Below, piece by piece: positions 1-6,892 of a DNA stretch of 14,692 nucleotides; the first letter of the stretch is position 1, and each line of letters starts with the position of its first letter. The translations under genes and the position numbers were made by a program. This DNA comes from HGM12669 sp048527645 (GTDB taxonomy: Bacteria > Bacillota > Clostridia > Oscillospirales > CAG-272), in NCBI GenBank assembly GCA_048527645.1, contig DBGFNI010000078.1:1-14692 (forward strand). Direction: 5' to 3'. The notes below the pieces were generated by a model. That model made no database searches. It saw only the letters and a program-made list of their open reading frames with translations, and had not been told where the DNA came from.

Positions 1-1
1 T

Positions 2-10
2 ATTATATCA
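2..10 (-). promoter_or_regulatory. Candidate extended -10 promoter at the end of the hairpin array
   Basis: Read on the minus strand this is TGATATAAT, a consensus -10 with the extended TG motif. It is an exact copy of the -10 region at 138-146. I see no good -35 at 16-18 bp, because that distance falls inside hairpin A, so only extended -10 recognition is plausible. It would drive whatever lies beyond the left edge of the window. Confidence 0.35.
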
Positions 11-15
11 TAAAA

Positions 16-130
16 GCAAGGCGAAGCCTTGTAAGGTGCGACAGCACCAATTAAAATGCAACGCATTTTAACTTTTAGTCATTCAATGTTCTCCGAAATA
101 GTCTAAATCTTTGATTTAGTAACTATTTCG
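16..130 (-). ncRNA. Four-hairpin RNA leader or dispersed intergenic repeat
   Basis: Four inverted repeats follow one another with short spacers. A is 17-22 with 26-31 (6 bp, loop of 3). B is 35-39 with 44-48 (5 bp, loop of 4). C is 51-59 with 63-71 (9 bp perfect, loop of 3). D is 94-109 with 113-130 (16 bp, one 2-nt bulge, loop of 3). The minus-strand promoter at 138-166 would start transcription within a few bases of the outer base of D, so the RNA would begin with a stem-loop. The block is flanked by two exact copies of TATTATATCA (1-10 and 137-146). The pattern is unlike a coding region. It could be a small RNA, the 5' leader of a gene beyond the left edge, or a member of a dispersed repeat family. 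I cannot assign it to a known RNA family. Confidence 0.55.
68..82 (-). CDS. Candidate four-codon leader peptide (MTKS)
   Basis: Inside the hairpin array the minus strand reads ATG ACT AAA AGT TAA. It is preceded by GGAG (91-94) at an 8-nt spacing, which is good for translation initiation. The stop codon overlaps the closing base pairs of hairpin C (51-71), so a ribosome here would cover or disturb that hairpin. This geometry resembles leader-peptide control. So short an ORF can occur by chance, and no conservation data are available. Confidence 0.25.
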   Translation of the reverse strand: MTKS

Positions 131-137
131 TGAGGTT

Positions 138-166
138 ATTATATCACACCTTGCGGCAAAGTGCAA
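138..166 (-). promoter_or_regulatory. Sigma-A-type promoter for the hairpin-array RNA
   Basis: On the minus strand the -35 is TTGCAC (161-166) and the -10 is TATAAT (138-143), exactly 17 bp apart. A TG extension sits just before the -10 (144-146). The predicted start is near position 130, at the base of hairpin D. The promoter lies downstream of the terminator of the large surface-protein gene, so it opens a new transcription unit running off the left edge. Confidence 0.65.
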
Positions 167-188
167 CACAGCGCAAGCGCTTGAAAAC

Positions 189-224
189 AGCAAAAGCAGC
201 ATCCGTACGGATGCTGCTTTTGCT
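189..224 (-). terminator. Intrinsic terminator of the surface-protein gene (36-bp perfect palindrome)
   Basis: Positions 189-206 and 207-224 are exact reverse complements, 18 bp each, centred on CCGTACGG. The arm ends in GCTTTTGCT on both strands. It starts 26 nt past the stop codon of the surface-protein gene. The U-rich part lies inside the distal arm, followed by GTTTTC on the minus strand. The symmetry means it could act in both directions. Confidence 0.75.
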
Positions 225-250
225 TGCAGGTTGGGAAGATGCGTATTCTG

Positions 251-3200
251 TTATCGAATCTTTTTCTTTCGGACAATTGCCCCGAGCATTGCACATCCGC
301 TTACAAGAAGCAGGGCTACCCACAGAAGCAGATTGCTGTTATCGCCTGTCTGCGGAGGTTCTGCATCGCTCGGCGCGCCGGTGTTCGGATGATCCTTGCC
401 GGAATCTGTCGGCGTTGCGGAATCGGTTTTGTCTTCTTCAGTTGGCGTTGGCTGCTCTGAAGCTGCTTGCTGAACCTCAAAATTCGTACTGCAATCACCG
501 TCCGAATAGACAACTGTAAGCATATGCGTGCCGGCAGAAAGCGTTTTGAGGTATTCGGCTTTCAGCGTGACTACCGTGGAACCGGGAACCGCCGTATAAT
601 TCTTCGCATCAATCAGCGTACCGTCAACCTTGACGCCTGTGAACTTGCTGAAATCACCGTTTGCGCGGAAAGTCAGTGTACCGTCACTGTCTTGCGTCCA
701 TGTGCCGTTTGCACCCTCGATGATTTTATAATCGTGGGTTTCGGTTCGTCTTTCAAGACCTGCAATCGCCGCTTCAATTGCCGCCGCCATTGCGTCAACC
801 TCAGCCTGTTCGGCGATGTCCTTGTCACGGACAACCGCGTTGACAGCCGCTTCGACCGCGCTGAAATCCTGATAATCGTCCTTGTTGAGAGCGTTCACCT
901 TTGCAAGCGCCTCGTCAACCTTGCTGTAATCTGCTTTTTCGCCGGGGATGTCCCGCGGCGCATATTCACAGTCATATGCGGCTAAGGTGCCGGAAACCTC
1001 GCAAGCGGCAAGCAGCATTGCTTTGCCTGTTTTACTGTCTGAAGCCGGGACAAAGCAGAGACCCTCAGGAGATACGTCTCCTTTGATCGCGTCGTCAAAC
1101 TCGCGGGAATTGATATAGTTTGCAAACTTCGCATTCGCGGGATCGGTGATGTCGTAAACCATCACGCCGCCGATACGCTCCAGCGCAATGAAGGCATAAA
1201 CTCTATCGCCCACGGTGCCTGTGACAACGCTTTCCGGCTCGGGACCTTTTTTGCCCGAACGGTTGTCAAGGGTTATTTTATCGTTTGAGGCGTTAAAGAA
1301 TGCGGGAAGTGTTTCTGCCGTGATCGCTTCCAGCTCGCTGCCGCTGTCATACACCGGCGTCAGTCCGTTATCGTTTACTTCATAAATCGAGAAGGAACGA
1401 CCGCCGAAGATATATGCTTTCCCGCTGTCAAGACCGTCCCACAGATTCGTGTTGAACCAGACGACCTTTTGTTCCAGTGTCACATTTCCCGTAGGAGACG
1501 TGACATTTTCGTATTCATTGTCAAGACCTGCCCAATCCGCGCGGCTGTCGCCCTCGTTGGCGGTCAGCAGATAGGTTTTTCCGCCGATTTGAACGACGGA
1601 TAAGCCGTCGGGCATCTTGATGCCGTAAACATTCGGATAATTCTCCGGTGCGATGGTACCGTTTTTCTGAAGATCAATCTTTGTTGCACCGTAATCCTGG
1701 AAGCCCAGTGGATACACGCCCTTGAACACACCCGAAGCGATATCCAGCACCGCAACGGCGTTTGCCTCCTGCAAGGAAACATAGGCGGTATTGCCGCTCA
1801 CTGCAATGAATTCCGGCTCGAAATCGGTGGAGGGCAGTGTGTTCTTCTGAATCGGCACGCCTTTTGCCGTAAGCGCGTCCCGCTTTGCGTCAAAGCTGTC
1901 AAAGTATACGGTATTTGCCGCAAGGGCGTTATCGTCTGCGATGGTAACAATGCTGACGGAGCCCTTCGGGTCGGTGCCGTTCACGCCCTCGCGCGGCTCG
2001 CCCTCGTCGGCTGTGAGAATGGTGCTGCTGTCCGCAAAGGTGATCATATCGGGCTGAACCCCGACCTCAACGGCAGAGAGCAGGGTGAGCGAGCCGTCCT
2101 GTGCGCAGGAGAAGAGCGCCGCAAGTCCCTTTTCCGCGTAGCTTTCCGCCTGAATAGCCACAGCCAGTCGGCTCCCGTCGGGGGATACTGCGACAGAGGT
2201 CATGTCGCCGTAGGGAAATCCGCTTACAAGCGCTTTAATGTCATATTCTGTGCCGGTCAACTCCTTAACCTTATCGCCGTCGGTATTCCCGTTTAAATCT
2301 ACGGCGATCAGTTTTCCCTTTATGCCGCTTACGGCATAGGCAATGCCGTTTGCGGGGTTGTAGGCAACAATTTCAAGACTTCCGCCATCGTCGTTCATCG
2401 CGCCAGAATTATATCTTCCCGAAAGCTCTAAATTAACTGTGCCGTCCGCGTTAAAGTATCCGCTCACACGCACATCACTTGTCTGAACCGGCGTAAAGGT
2501 CGGCTCTTGTGCTACGGTGTGAACGCTTCCGCACGCGCCCTTGCTGTTGCGCGGAGCATTCGCTGCCACATATGCTTCGTCAACCGTCGCTGTGCCTTTT
2601 TCCCAAACCACCAAGCCGGAATCGCCGTGATCTGTGCGCTTGAGTGACTTTTGCTTTGATATTTTGGTTGCCGCGCTGTCTCCGGCGGTCACCGAATCAA
2701 CCGCTGTTCCGTCCAAAACCAGCTCGATTGTATAGCTTTTGTTGCTGATTGTCCAGTCACAGGTTTGGTCGGCATCCGGCAAATCATAGGTTAGAAATTC
2801 ATCGGACGTTGACTCTGCCGCACCAATTACAAGATAGGATCCTTTTGCGGGAATCTTACCGTTGAGGGCAAGGGTATTGTCGCCGTATTTGAGCGTGTAA
2901 GCCGCAAGATCGATTTCTTCGTCGCTCGGATTGTAAAGCTCGATAAAACTGTTGGAGATCGGCGTATCGCTCTTACCGCCGCCGCCGTATATCTGTTCGA
3001 TGATCGGGTTTGCCGTCGGTGCTGCGCCGTCCTTCTGAATGGTAAAGGAATCGATTACGCTCATATCCGACACACGATAGGTAGTGACGGTGAAAGCAGA
3101 ATCGGAAACCGTTACTTTTGAAATATCGGAACTGTTATCCTGATCCTGAACTGCGGAGAACGGGAAGGTTTCACTTAAAATACCGTAGTTCTTTGAACCG

Positions 3201-5452
3201 GAACCCGAATTTGCCGTAAGATAAAGGATGCCGTCGGGGTTATGCACAGCTGTAGGAGCCTTGTCTGTGCCGTTGCCGTATTCATAACCGTCAAATTCGG
3301 TTACGGGGGTTGTGCCGTTCATGATATATGTTCTGCAATACACATGGTCGTGACCCATCAGCACTGCGTCAATATCCAACTGTTCCAAAACGGGAATAAT
3401 CAGATTCTTAAAGCCGTCGGCGTTTTCGATATATCCGTCGTGGGCGTGGGACGCCACGGTGAACAGGGTGTGGTGGAAGACCGCAATCTTCCATGAAATG
3501 TTTTTGTCCTTCGTCGCTTCAAGCGCAGCCTCCATAAACGCCTTGTGGCCATCGACGGCTTCCGCGCTCTGCGCGTTGCTGTTGAGGACGAAGAAGAGTG
3601 CATTGTTGTAGACAAAATAATAGTCGCCGCCCGCCGCAGTTACGCCGTATTGATCGGACGCATTGGCGATATTGAAATGCTGGCTGTAAGCATCAGAGGA
3701 AGCATCGTGATTTCCGATTGCAGTTGCAACGGGCAATCCGAATAAAACATTATGTTCCAGATAACCGTCGTACTGCGCTTCGTCTGAAGCGGAGTTTACC
3801 TGATCTCCCGCGGAAACAAGAAAGGAGATATCGGAGAAAAGCCCGCTGTCTGCCGCAGCGTTCAACGTGTTTTCCCAGCCGGCGGTATCGCTTGCCGTGT
3901 TTCCCGCACCGATTTGCGGGTCACCGACAAATGCAAAGGAAAATGCGCCCTCCCCGCCGGTGGTGAAGGAATATATTTGCCCCGCTTTTCCGCTGTTGCA
4001 CAACTGATAGTAATAGGTAGTGCCGTACTTCAGAGCAGTTGCTGTCGCTTTACAGCTGTACTGTCCGTCATTGGCAGTCGCAGCAGATGCGGTGAAGGTG
4101 TTTCCGTTTGTCATGTCGGCGTTTTCGGATACGGTAACCGAAGCATTTTCCAGCGGTGAATACCAGGTGAAATTGATTTGACTTTCATCTGCGCCGACGG
4201 AAAGACTGATGTTGTTTTGGTAAACAATCTCTTCGGCAGAGAGATACAGCCCGCCGAAGGAGAACCAGACATCCGAACTTGTTTTGCGCCCGTTGTGCAG
4301 CTCTACGGCGATGATGTTTTCGCCGTTATGAAGCAGACTTAAATCCACAAGAGAAATTTGAAGGGTGTCGGGTCCCTGATTGGAACCGCCGTACTGCAAA
4401 TTTGCGTCAAAGCCGTAACCGAGTGCATTGCCGTTTTCGTCGCAGGCATTATCGTAACCCGCCGCAACGCGCTGACCGTTAATGTAGACGATTACTCCGT
4501 CATCATACTCCAAACTGCCGGTAAGCTTTGTATATCTTTCAAGATTGCTGACTTCAAAAGTTGTACGGAAAAAGTATGCCGGGGTATCGTTGCTGCCGTC
4601 GCATCCGTCAAGAACTTTTGCGGCGGTACGAGTGCTGTCGTATGCCGCACCGCCTCTTTTTGAGCCGAAGGGACCTGCGGCGGTTTTCCAGCCGTCGGTG
4701 TCAAAGCCTTCGGCTGTCCATGCCGTGCGGTTATAACCGATTGCGGAAGGATCTCCCGCAGGGTCGGCGTTGTTGTCCAGATATTCCCATGACGCTGCCC
4801 CGTCAAGTAAGACTGTATCGGTTGAAAAGCTCAGCTCATTCATGGCAAACCATATATCGGAGCTGCTGTCGTAATGGTTGTGCACCTCAACCGCAACAAC
4901 ATTCTCGCCGTTTTCAAGAGCGTTAAGTACGGTTGAATCGGTGATTTCAAAACTATCGGTACTGTTTGCCTTGTTTGCAGAATAGCTGTTGTTCGCGTCG
5001 CACCCCTCCTCATTAAAAGAGACTGCCTTGACGCCGTTGATATATACAATGGCGGCGTCGTCGTAAGAGATGCTTCCTTTGATTGCCGTCACGGTTGCAG
5101 CATTTTCAATGTTGACTTTCGTGCGGAAATAATAGGTGGGGTAGTTGCTGGCATCACCCGGGCAGCCTGTAAGTGTAACCGCTGCGCCGCTGTATGCGCC
5201 GCCGCTCTTCGCGCCGAAACCGCCTGCGCCGGTTTTCCATGTGCTGTCGTCAAAACCGATCGCAGTCCAAGCCGTGCGGTTGTAGCCTGCTGCTGCAGGA
5301 TCACCCGCGGGATCGCTGTTGTTATCCAGATAGGACCATTCCGTGGTACTGTCAATTTGATCGGGCGGCGTATTGCCTCCCCCCGCAAAGGCTGTGACAG
5401 CCAAAGGCAGAAGAAGAACAAGCGCCAGGAGAAGGCTTGTCAATCGTTTCAT
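251..5452 (-). CDS. Wall-anchored multidomain metallophosphoesterase with choice-of-anchor-I propeller
   Basis: A 1733-residue secreted protein. The start is chosen because TCCTCCC (5459-5465) places GGGAGGA 6 nt from this ATG; an ATG two codons upstream abuts the Shine-Dalgarno. Residues 1-23 form a signal peptide ending near AFA. Residues 38-209 and 221-405 are two copies of one beta-rich module. Residues 413-498 look Fn3-like, as before purple acid phosphatases. Residues 503-760 form a calcineurin-like phosphoesterase with all metal motifs: DPQ (511-513), GD (549-550), GNHD (580-583), HH (660-661) and GHDH (700-703). Residues 814-925 resemble a lamin-tail domain. Residues 1000-1500 match choice-of-anchor-I beta-propellers. 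Residues 1507-1568 are a helical module, and 1573-1661 are X2-like. A Pro/Thr-rich linker, PPQTGD (1699-1704), a membrane segment (1707-1727) and a KKKIR tail fit a sortase signal. The role is extracellular phosphoester hydrolysis; the substrate is unknown. Confidence 0.9.
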   Translation of the reverse strand: MKRLTSLLLALVLLLPLAVTAFAGGGNTPPDQIDSTTEWSYLDNNSDPAGDPAAAGYNRTAWTAIGFDDSTWKTGAGGFGAKSGGAYSGAAVTLTGCPGDASNYPTYYFRTKVNIENAATVTAIKGSISYDDAAIVYINGVKAVSFNEEGCDANNSYSANKANSTDSFEITDSTVLNALENGENVVAVEVHNHYDSSSDIWFAMNELSFSTDTVLLDGAASWEYLDNNADPAGDPSAIGYNRTAWTAEGFDTDGWKTAAGPFGSKRGGAAYDSTRTAAKVLDGCDGSNDTPAYFFRTTFEVSNLERYTKLTGSLEYDDGVIVYINGQRVAAGYDNACDENGNALGYGFDANLQYGGSNQGPDTLQISLVDLSLLHNGENIIAVELHNGRKTSSDVWFSFGGLYLSAEEIVYQNNISLSVGADESQINFTWYSPLENASVTVSENADMTNGNTFTASAATANDGQYSCKATATALKYGTTYYYQLCNSGKAGQIYSFTTGGEGAFSFAFVGDPQIGAGNTASDTAGWENTLNAAADSGLFSDISFLVSAGDQVNSASDEAQYDGYLEHNVLFGLPVATAIGNHDASSDAYSQHFNIANASDQYGVTAAGGDYYFVYNNALFFVLNSNAQSAEAVDGHKAFMEAALEATKDKNISWKIAVFHHTLFTVASHAHDGYIENADGFKNLIIPVLEQLDIDAVLMGHDHVYCRTYIMNGTTPVTEFDGYEYGNGTDKAPTAVHNPDGILYLTANSGSGSKNYGILSETFPFSAVQDQDNSSDISKVTVSDSAFTVTTYRVSDMSVIDSFTIQKDGAAPTANPIIEQIYGGGGKSDTPISNSFIELYNPSDEEIDLAAYTLKYGDNTLALNGKIPAKGSYLVIGAAESTSDEFLTYDLPDADQTCDWTISNKSYTIELVLDGTAVDSVTAGDSAATKISKQKSLKRTDHGDSGLVVWEKGTATVDEAYVAANAPRNSKGACGSVHTVAQEPTFTPVQTSDVRVSGYFNADGTVNLELSGRYNSGAMNDDGGSLEIVAYNPANGIAYAVSGIKGKLIAVDLNGNTDGDKVKELTGTEYDIKALVSGFPYGDMTSVAVSPDGSRLAVAIQAESYAEKGLAALFSCAQDGSLTLLSAVEVGVQPDMITFADSSTILTADEGEPREGVNGTDPKGSVSIVTIADDNALAANTVYFDSFDAKRDALTAKGVPIQKNTLPSTDFEPEFIAVSGNTAYVSLQEANAVAVLDIASGVFKGVYPLGFQDYGATKIDLQKNGTIAPENYPNVYGIKMPDGLSVVQIGGKTYLLTANEGDSRADWAGLDNEYENVTSPTGNVTLEQKVVWFNTNLWDGLDSGKAYIFGGRSFSIYEVNDNGLTPVYDSGSELEAITAETLPAFFNASNDKITLDNRSGKKGPEPESVVTGTVGDRVYAFIALERIGGVMVYDITDPANAKFANYINSREFDDAIKGDVSPEGLCFVPASDSKTGKAMLLAACEVSGTLAAYDCEYAPRDIPGEKADYSKVDEALAKVNALNKDDYQDFSAVEAAVNAVVRDKDIAEQAEVDAMAAAIEAAIAGLERRTETHDYKIIEGANGTWTQDSDGTLTFRANGDFSKFTGVKVDGTLIDAKNYTAVPGSTVVTLKAEYLKTLSAGTHMLTVVYSDGDCSTNFEVQQAASEQPTPTEEDKTDSATPTDSGKDHPNTGAPSDAEPPQTGDNSNLLLWVALLLVSGCAMLGAIVRKKKIR
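4238..5341 (-). repeat. Intragenic tandem duplication of an N-terminal module
   Basis: Two copies lie at 4826-5341 (residues 38-209) and 4238-4792 (residues 221-405). Both begin with a shared core reading YLDNN-DPAGDP-GYNRTAWTA-GFD-WKT-GFG, and later share YDD-IVYING and NGEN-VAVE-HN. The first part of each copy is clearly similar at DNA level too, which points to an internal duplication. The fold looks like a beta-sandwich, possibly carbohydrate-binding or adhesive, but the family assignment is inference. Confidence 0.8.
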
Positions 5453-5692
5453 TTTCATTCCTCCCATAACTTGTAAGTCGTCCTGACGATGATCAGGCGC
5501 ATGATTTGTCTTCGCAAAGATCACTGTTTTTTACACGCAGTATCACCGTGTCCGGCATTGCGGGCGTGCTGTTTTCAGCAATCAAAAGTATCAGACAATT
5601 GTAATTGTAAAAACGCTTTGTTAAATCGGATAGCAATCCTGTGTAAAATCTCTGTATGTTGCCTGCGCACCACAGGGCGTAAAAGACAAAAA
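5453..5692. other. Intergenic leader region with no recognised gene
   Basis: This stretch upstream of the surface-protein gene is AT-rich in its middle part. Only weak promoter-like hexamers are visible on the minus strand, such as TTTACA paired with TTTAAC at 16 bp near 5617-5650. I do not trust any of them enough to call a start site. Minus-strand reading frames through here show no Shine-Dalgarno and no recognisable protein. Confidence 0.4.
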
Positions 5693-5694
5693 GA

Positions 5695-5732
5695 ACAGAG
5701 GATGCAACGGAAAAAGCCGTTACCTCCTCTGT
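5695..5732 (-). terminator. Terminator-like hairpin upstream of the surface-protein gene
   Basis: ACAGAGGA (5695-5702) pairs with TCCTCTGT (5725-5732). Inside it, after a symmetric 3x3 internal loop, AACGG (5706-5710) pairs with CCGTT (5717-5721). On the minus strand the hairpin is followed by TTCTTTTTGTCTTTT, a U-rich tail. It could be a back-up terminator for the sensing operon, the end of a small RNA made from 5733-5880, or an attenuator of the surface-protein gene. Confidence 0.5.
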
Positions 5733-5833
5733 ACACGCCTGCGGGCGGGACGGGAAAGCCCCCGCCATCTGACGCGACCACGGCGGCACGGCGCTGCACC
5801 CCTTGCTTTGGACGGTTTTGATTGTGCAAAACC
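5733..5833. other. GC-rich inverted-repeat block, possible structured RNA
   Basis: Base composition changes sharply to GC-rich between about 5733 and 5800, unlike the AT-rich sequence on both sides. GGCGGG (5744-5749) can pair with CCCGCC (5761-5766). GGTTTT (5814-5819) can pair with AAAACC (5828-5833). I compared it from memory with cobalamin, TPP, c-di-GMP, THF and ykkC riboswitch cores and found no match. Together with the hairpin at 5695-5732 it could form an independent RNA or a dispersed repeat. Confidence 0.35.
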
Positions 5834-5881
5834 ATATGCAATCATTTTGTACTTCGCTGTTGTTAACGGGAGAACAACAAG

Positions 5882-5922
5882 AAAAGACGGACTGATTTTG
5901 TTTGAAAATCAGTCCGTCTTTT
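5882..5922 (-). terminator. Intrinsic terminator of the sensing operon, perfect 18-bp stem
   Basis: Positions 5882-5899 and 5905-5922 are exact reverse complements around a 5-nt loop. The stem begins 2 nt past the stop codon of the binding-protein gene. Both arms carry A/T runs at the base, so a U-tract follows the hairpin on either strand and termination could be bidirectional. Confidence 0.85.
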
Positions 5923-5923
5923 T

Positions 5924-6892
5924 TCAACTGAAACGGAAAAGGATTTTTTGAATATCCTCATCAAAAAGATTTTCTTTGTTTACCGTTGTGACCTCGGTAT
6001 ACAGCGCGCTTCCCGATACGGCTTCGCCCGCGACAAGCTTTGCGGCGTTCATTACCCCGAGATAGCCTATGGCAAATGGGTTTTGCACGATCAGCGCATC
6101 CATTTCTCCCGTTTCGATCATACCGACCGAAACGGTATTGGTATCAAACCCTACGCCGCGCACCTGATCGGCAAGTGAGAGCTTTCTGATCGCGCTGCCC
6201 ACGCCCAAAGTCATCCATTCGTTAAATCCCACCAGCACATTGATCTGGGGATACTCGCTTAAAAGCGACATGGCTCCCTCTTCGGCGCTTTGGATATTGC
6301 TGTCGACATTTACGCTCGCGACAATCTGTGCGTTCGGCACATTGCTGATATATTCACGAAAGCCCTTTTCCCGCTGCATACCGTTATCGGTGCTTTCGTA
6401 ATAATTGACCAGTCCGATATATATTTCGGAATTTGCGTGAAATCCGTCTGTTGCGGCCTTTCCCGCGGCTTTTCCCGCCTCGTTGTTATCGGTGCCGATG
6501 AAGAGACTGACATTGGAGGAATCGACATTGCTGTCAATTGTCACGATTTTTGAGCCGCTTCTTGCGGCCTGATTCACGCTTTCCGCCGACTGAAAATAGT
6601 TGATCGCCGAAAGAACGATTGCGTCCGCGCCGTCCTTTGCCGCGCGCTCGATCATCTCATTTTGCGTGAGATAATCCTCCTCGTTTTCGGGACCTTCAAA
6701 GGTGACCTCGACATTGTATTCCGTCGCGGCGGTGTCAACGCCCTTTTTGACCGCATGCCAAAAGTCTGAATCAACGGCCTTGACAATCACTGCGATGCGT
6801 GTTTTACTGCCGTTGCGGTCGGCATTGCATGCGCAAAGCCCGACCGTCAGCGCAAAACACAGCAGCAAAGACAAAATTGCTTTAAATCTCAT
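5924..6892 (-). CDS. Sugar-binding lipoprotein linked to the sensor kinase
   Basis: A 322-residue periplasmic-binding-protein type 1 (ribose/galactose-binding-like, Peripla_BP_4 class). The start ATG at 6892 is preceded by GAGAGG 6 nt upstream and overlaps the end of the kinase gene by 11 nt. A start 19 codons further upstream would add a charged stretch before the signal peptide and is unlikely. Residues 1-22 form a lipoprotein signal with lipobox LCAC, lipidated at Cys22. The mature part opens with RIAVIVKAVDSDFWHAV, the usual first beta strand and ligand loop, and contains GTDNNEAG, typical of the family. It lacks the calcium loop seen in the MglB-like protein of this window, so it is a different subfamily. 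Its place as last gene after the regulator and kinase, with no permease of its own, suggests it presents ligand to the kinase rather than feeding the transporter. The sugar is unknown. Lipoprotein and fold are firm; the sensing role is inference. Confidence 0.88.
   Translation of the reverse strand: MRFKAILSLLLCFALTVGLCACNADRNGSKTRIAVIVKAVDSDFWHAVKKGVDTAATEYNVEVTFEGPENEEDYLTQNEMIERAAKDGADAIVLSAINYFQSAESVNQAARSGSKIVTIDSNVDSSNVSLFIGTDNNEAGKAAGKAATDGFHANSEIYIGLVNYYESTDNGMQREKGFREYISNVPNAQIVASVNVDSNIQSAEEGAMSLLSEYPQINVLVGFNEWMTLGVGSAIRKLSLADQVRGVGFDTNTVSVGMIETGEMDALIVQNPFAIGYLGVMNAAKLVAGEAVSGSALYTEVTTVNKENLFDEDIQKILFRFS

Noticed and set aside
16..71. CRISPR-like array or tRNA in the hairpin block
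   Set aside because: The hairpins differ in sequence and size, so there is no constant repeat with variable spacers, and no tRNA cloverleaf, T-loop or anticodon arm can be built.
1..146. Miniature transposable element with TATTATATCA as a 10-bp target-site duplication
   Set aside because: The sequence between the repeats has no terminal inverted repeats, and the repeated bases coincide with promoter -10 elements, so a repeated promoter is the simpler reading. A multi-copy search could reopen this.
174..183. CAAGCGCTTG palindrome as a CcpA (cre) site upstream of the left promoter
   Set aside because: It keeps the central AA-CG pattern but misses the outer TG and CA of the cre consensus, and a 10-bp palindrome is too short to call alone.
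130..519. Plus-strand reading frame of 129 codons at the left edge
   Set aside because: It crosses the perfect palindromic terminator and is antisense to the surface-protein C-terminus; no Shine-Dalgarno or domain supports it.
5575..5841. Minus-strand reading frame of 88 codons
   Set aside because: It runs through the GC-rich inverted repeats and the U-tailed hairpin, has Cys/Arg-rich composition typical of non-coding translation, and has no ribosome-binding site.
5493..5927. Minus-strand reading frame of 144 codons in the intergenic region
   Set aside because: It starts inside the perfect terminator hairpin, has no Shine-Dalgarno, shows no recognisable domain, and overlaps the surface-protein start region.
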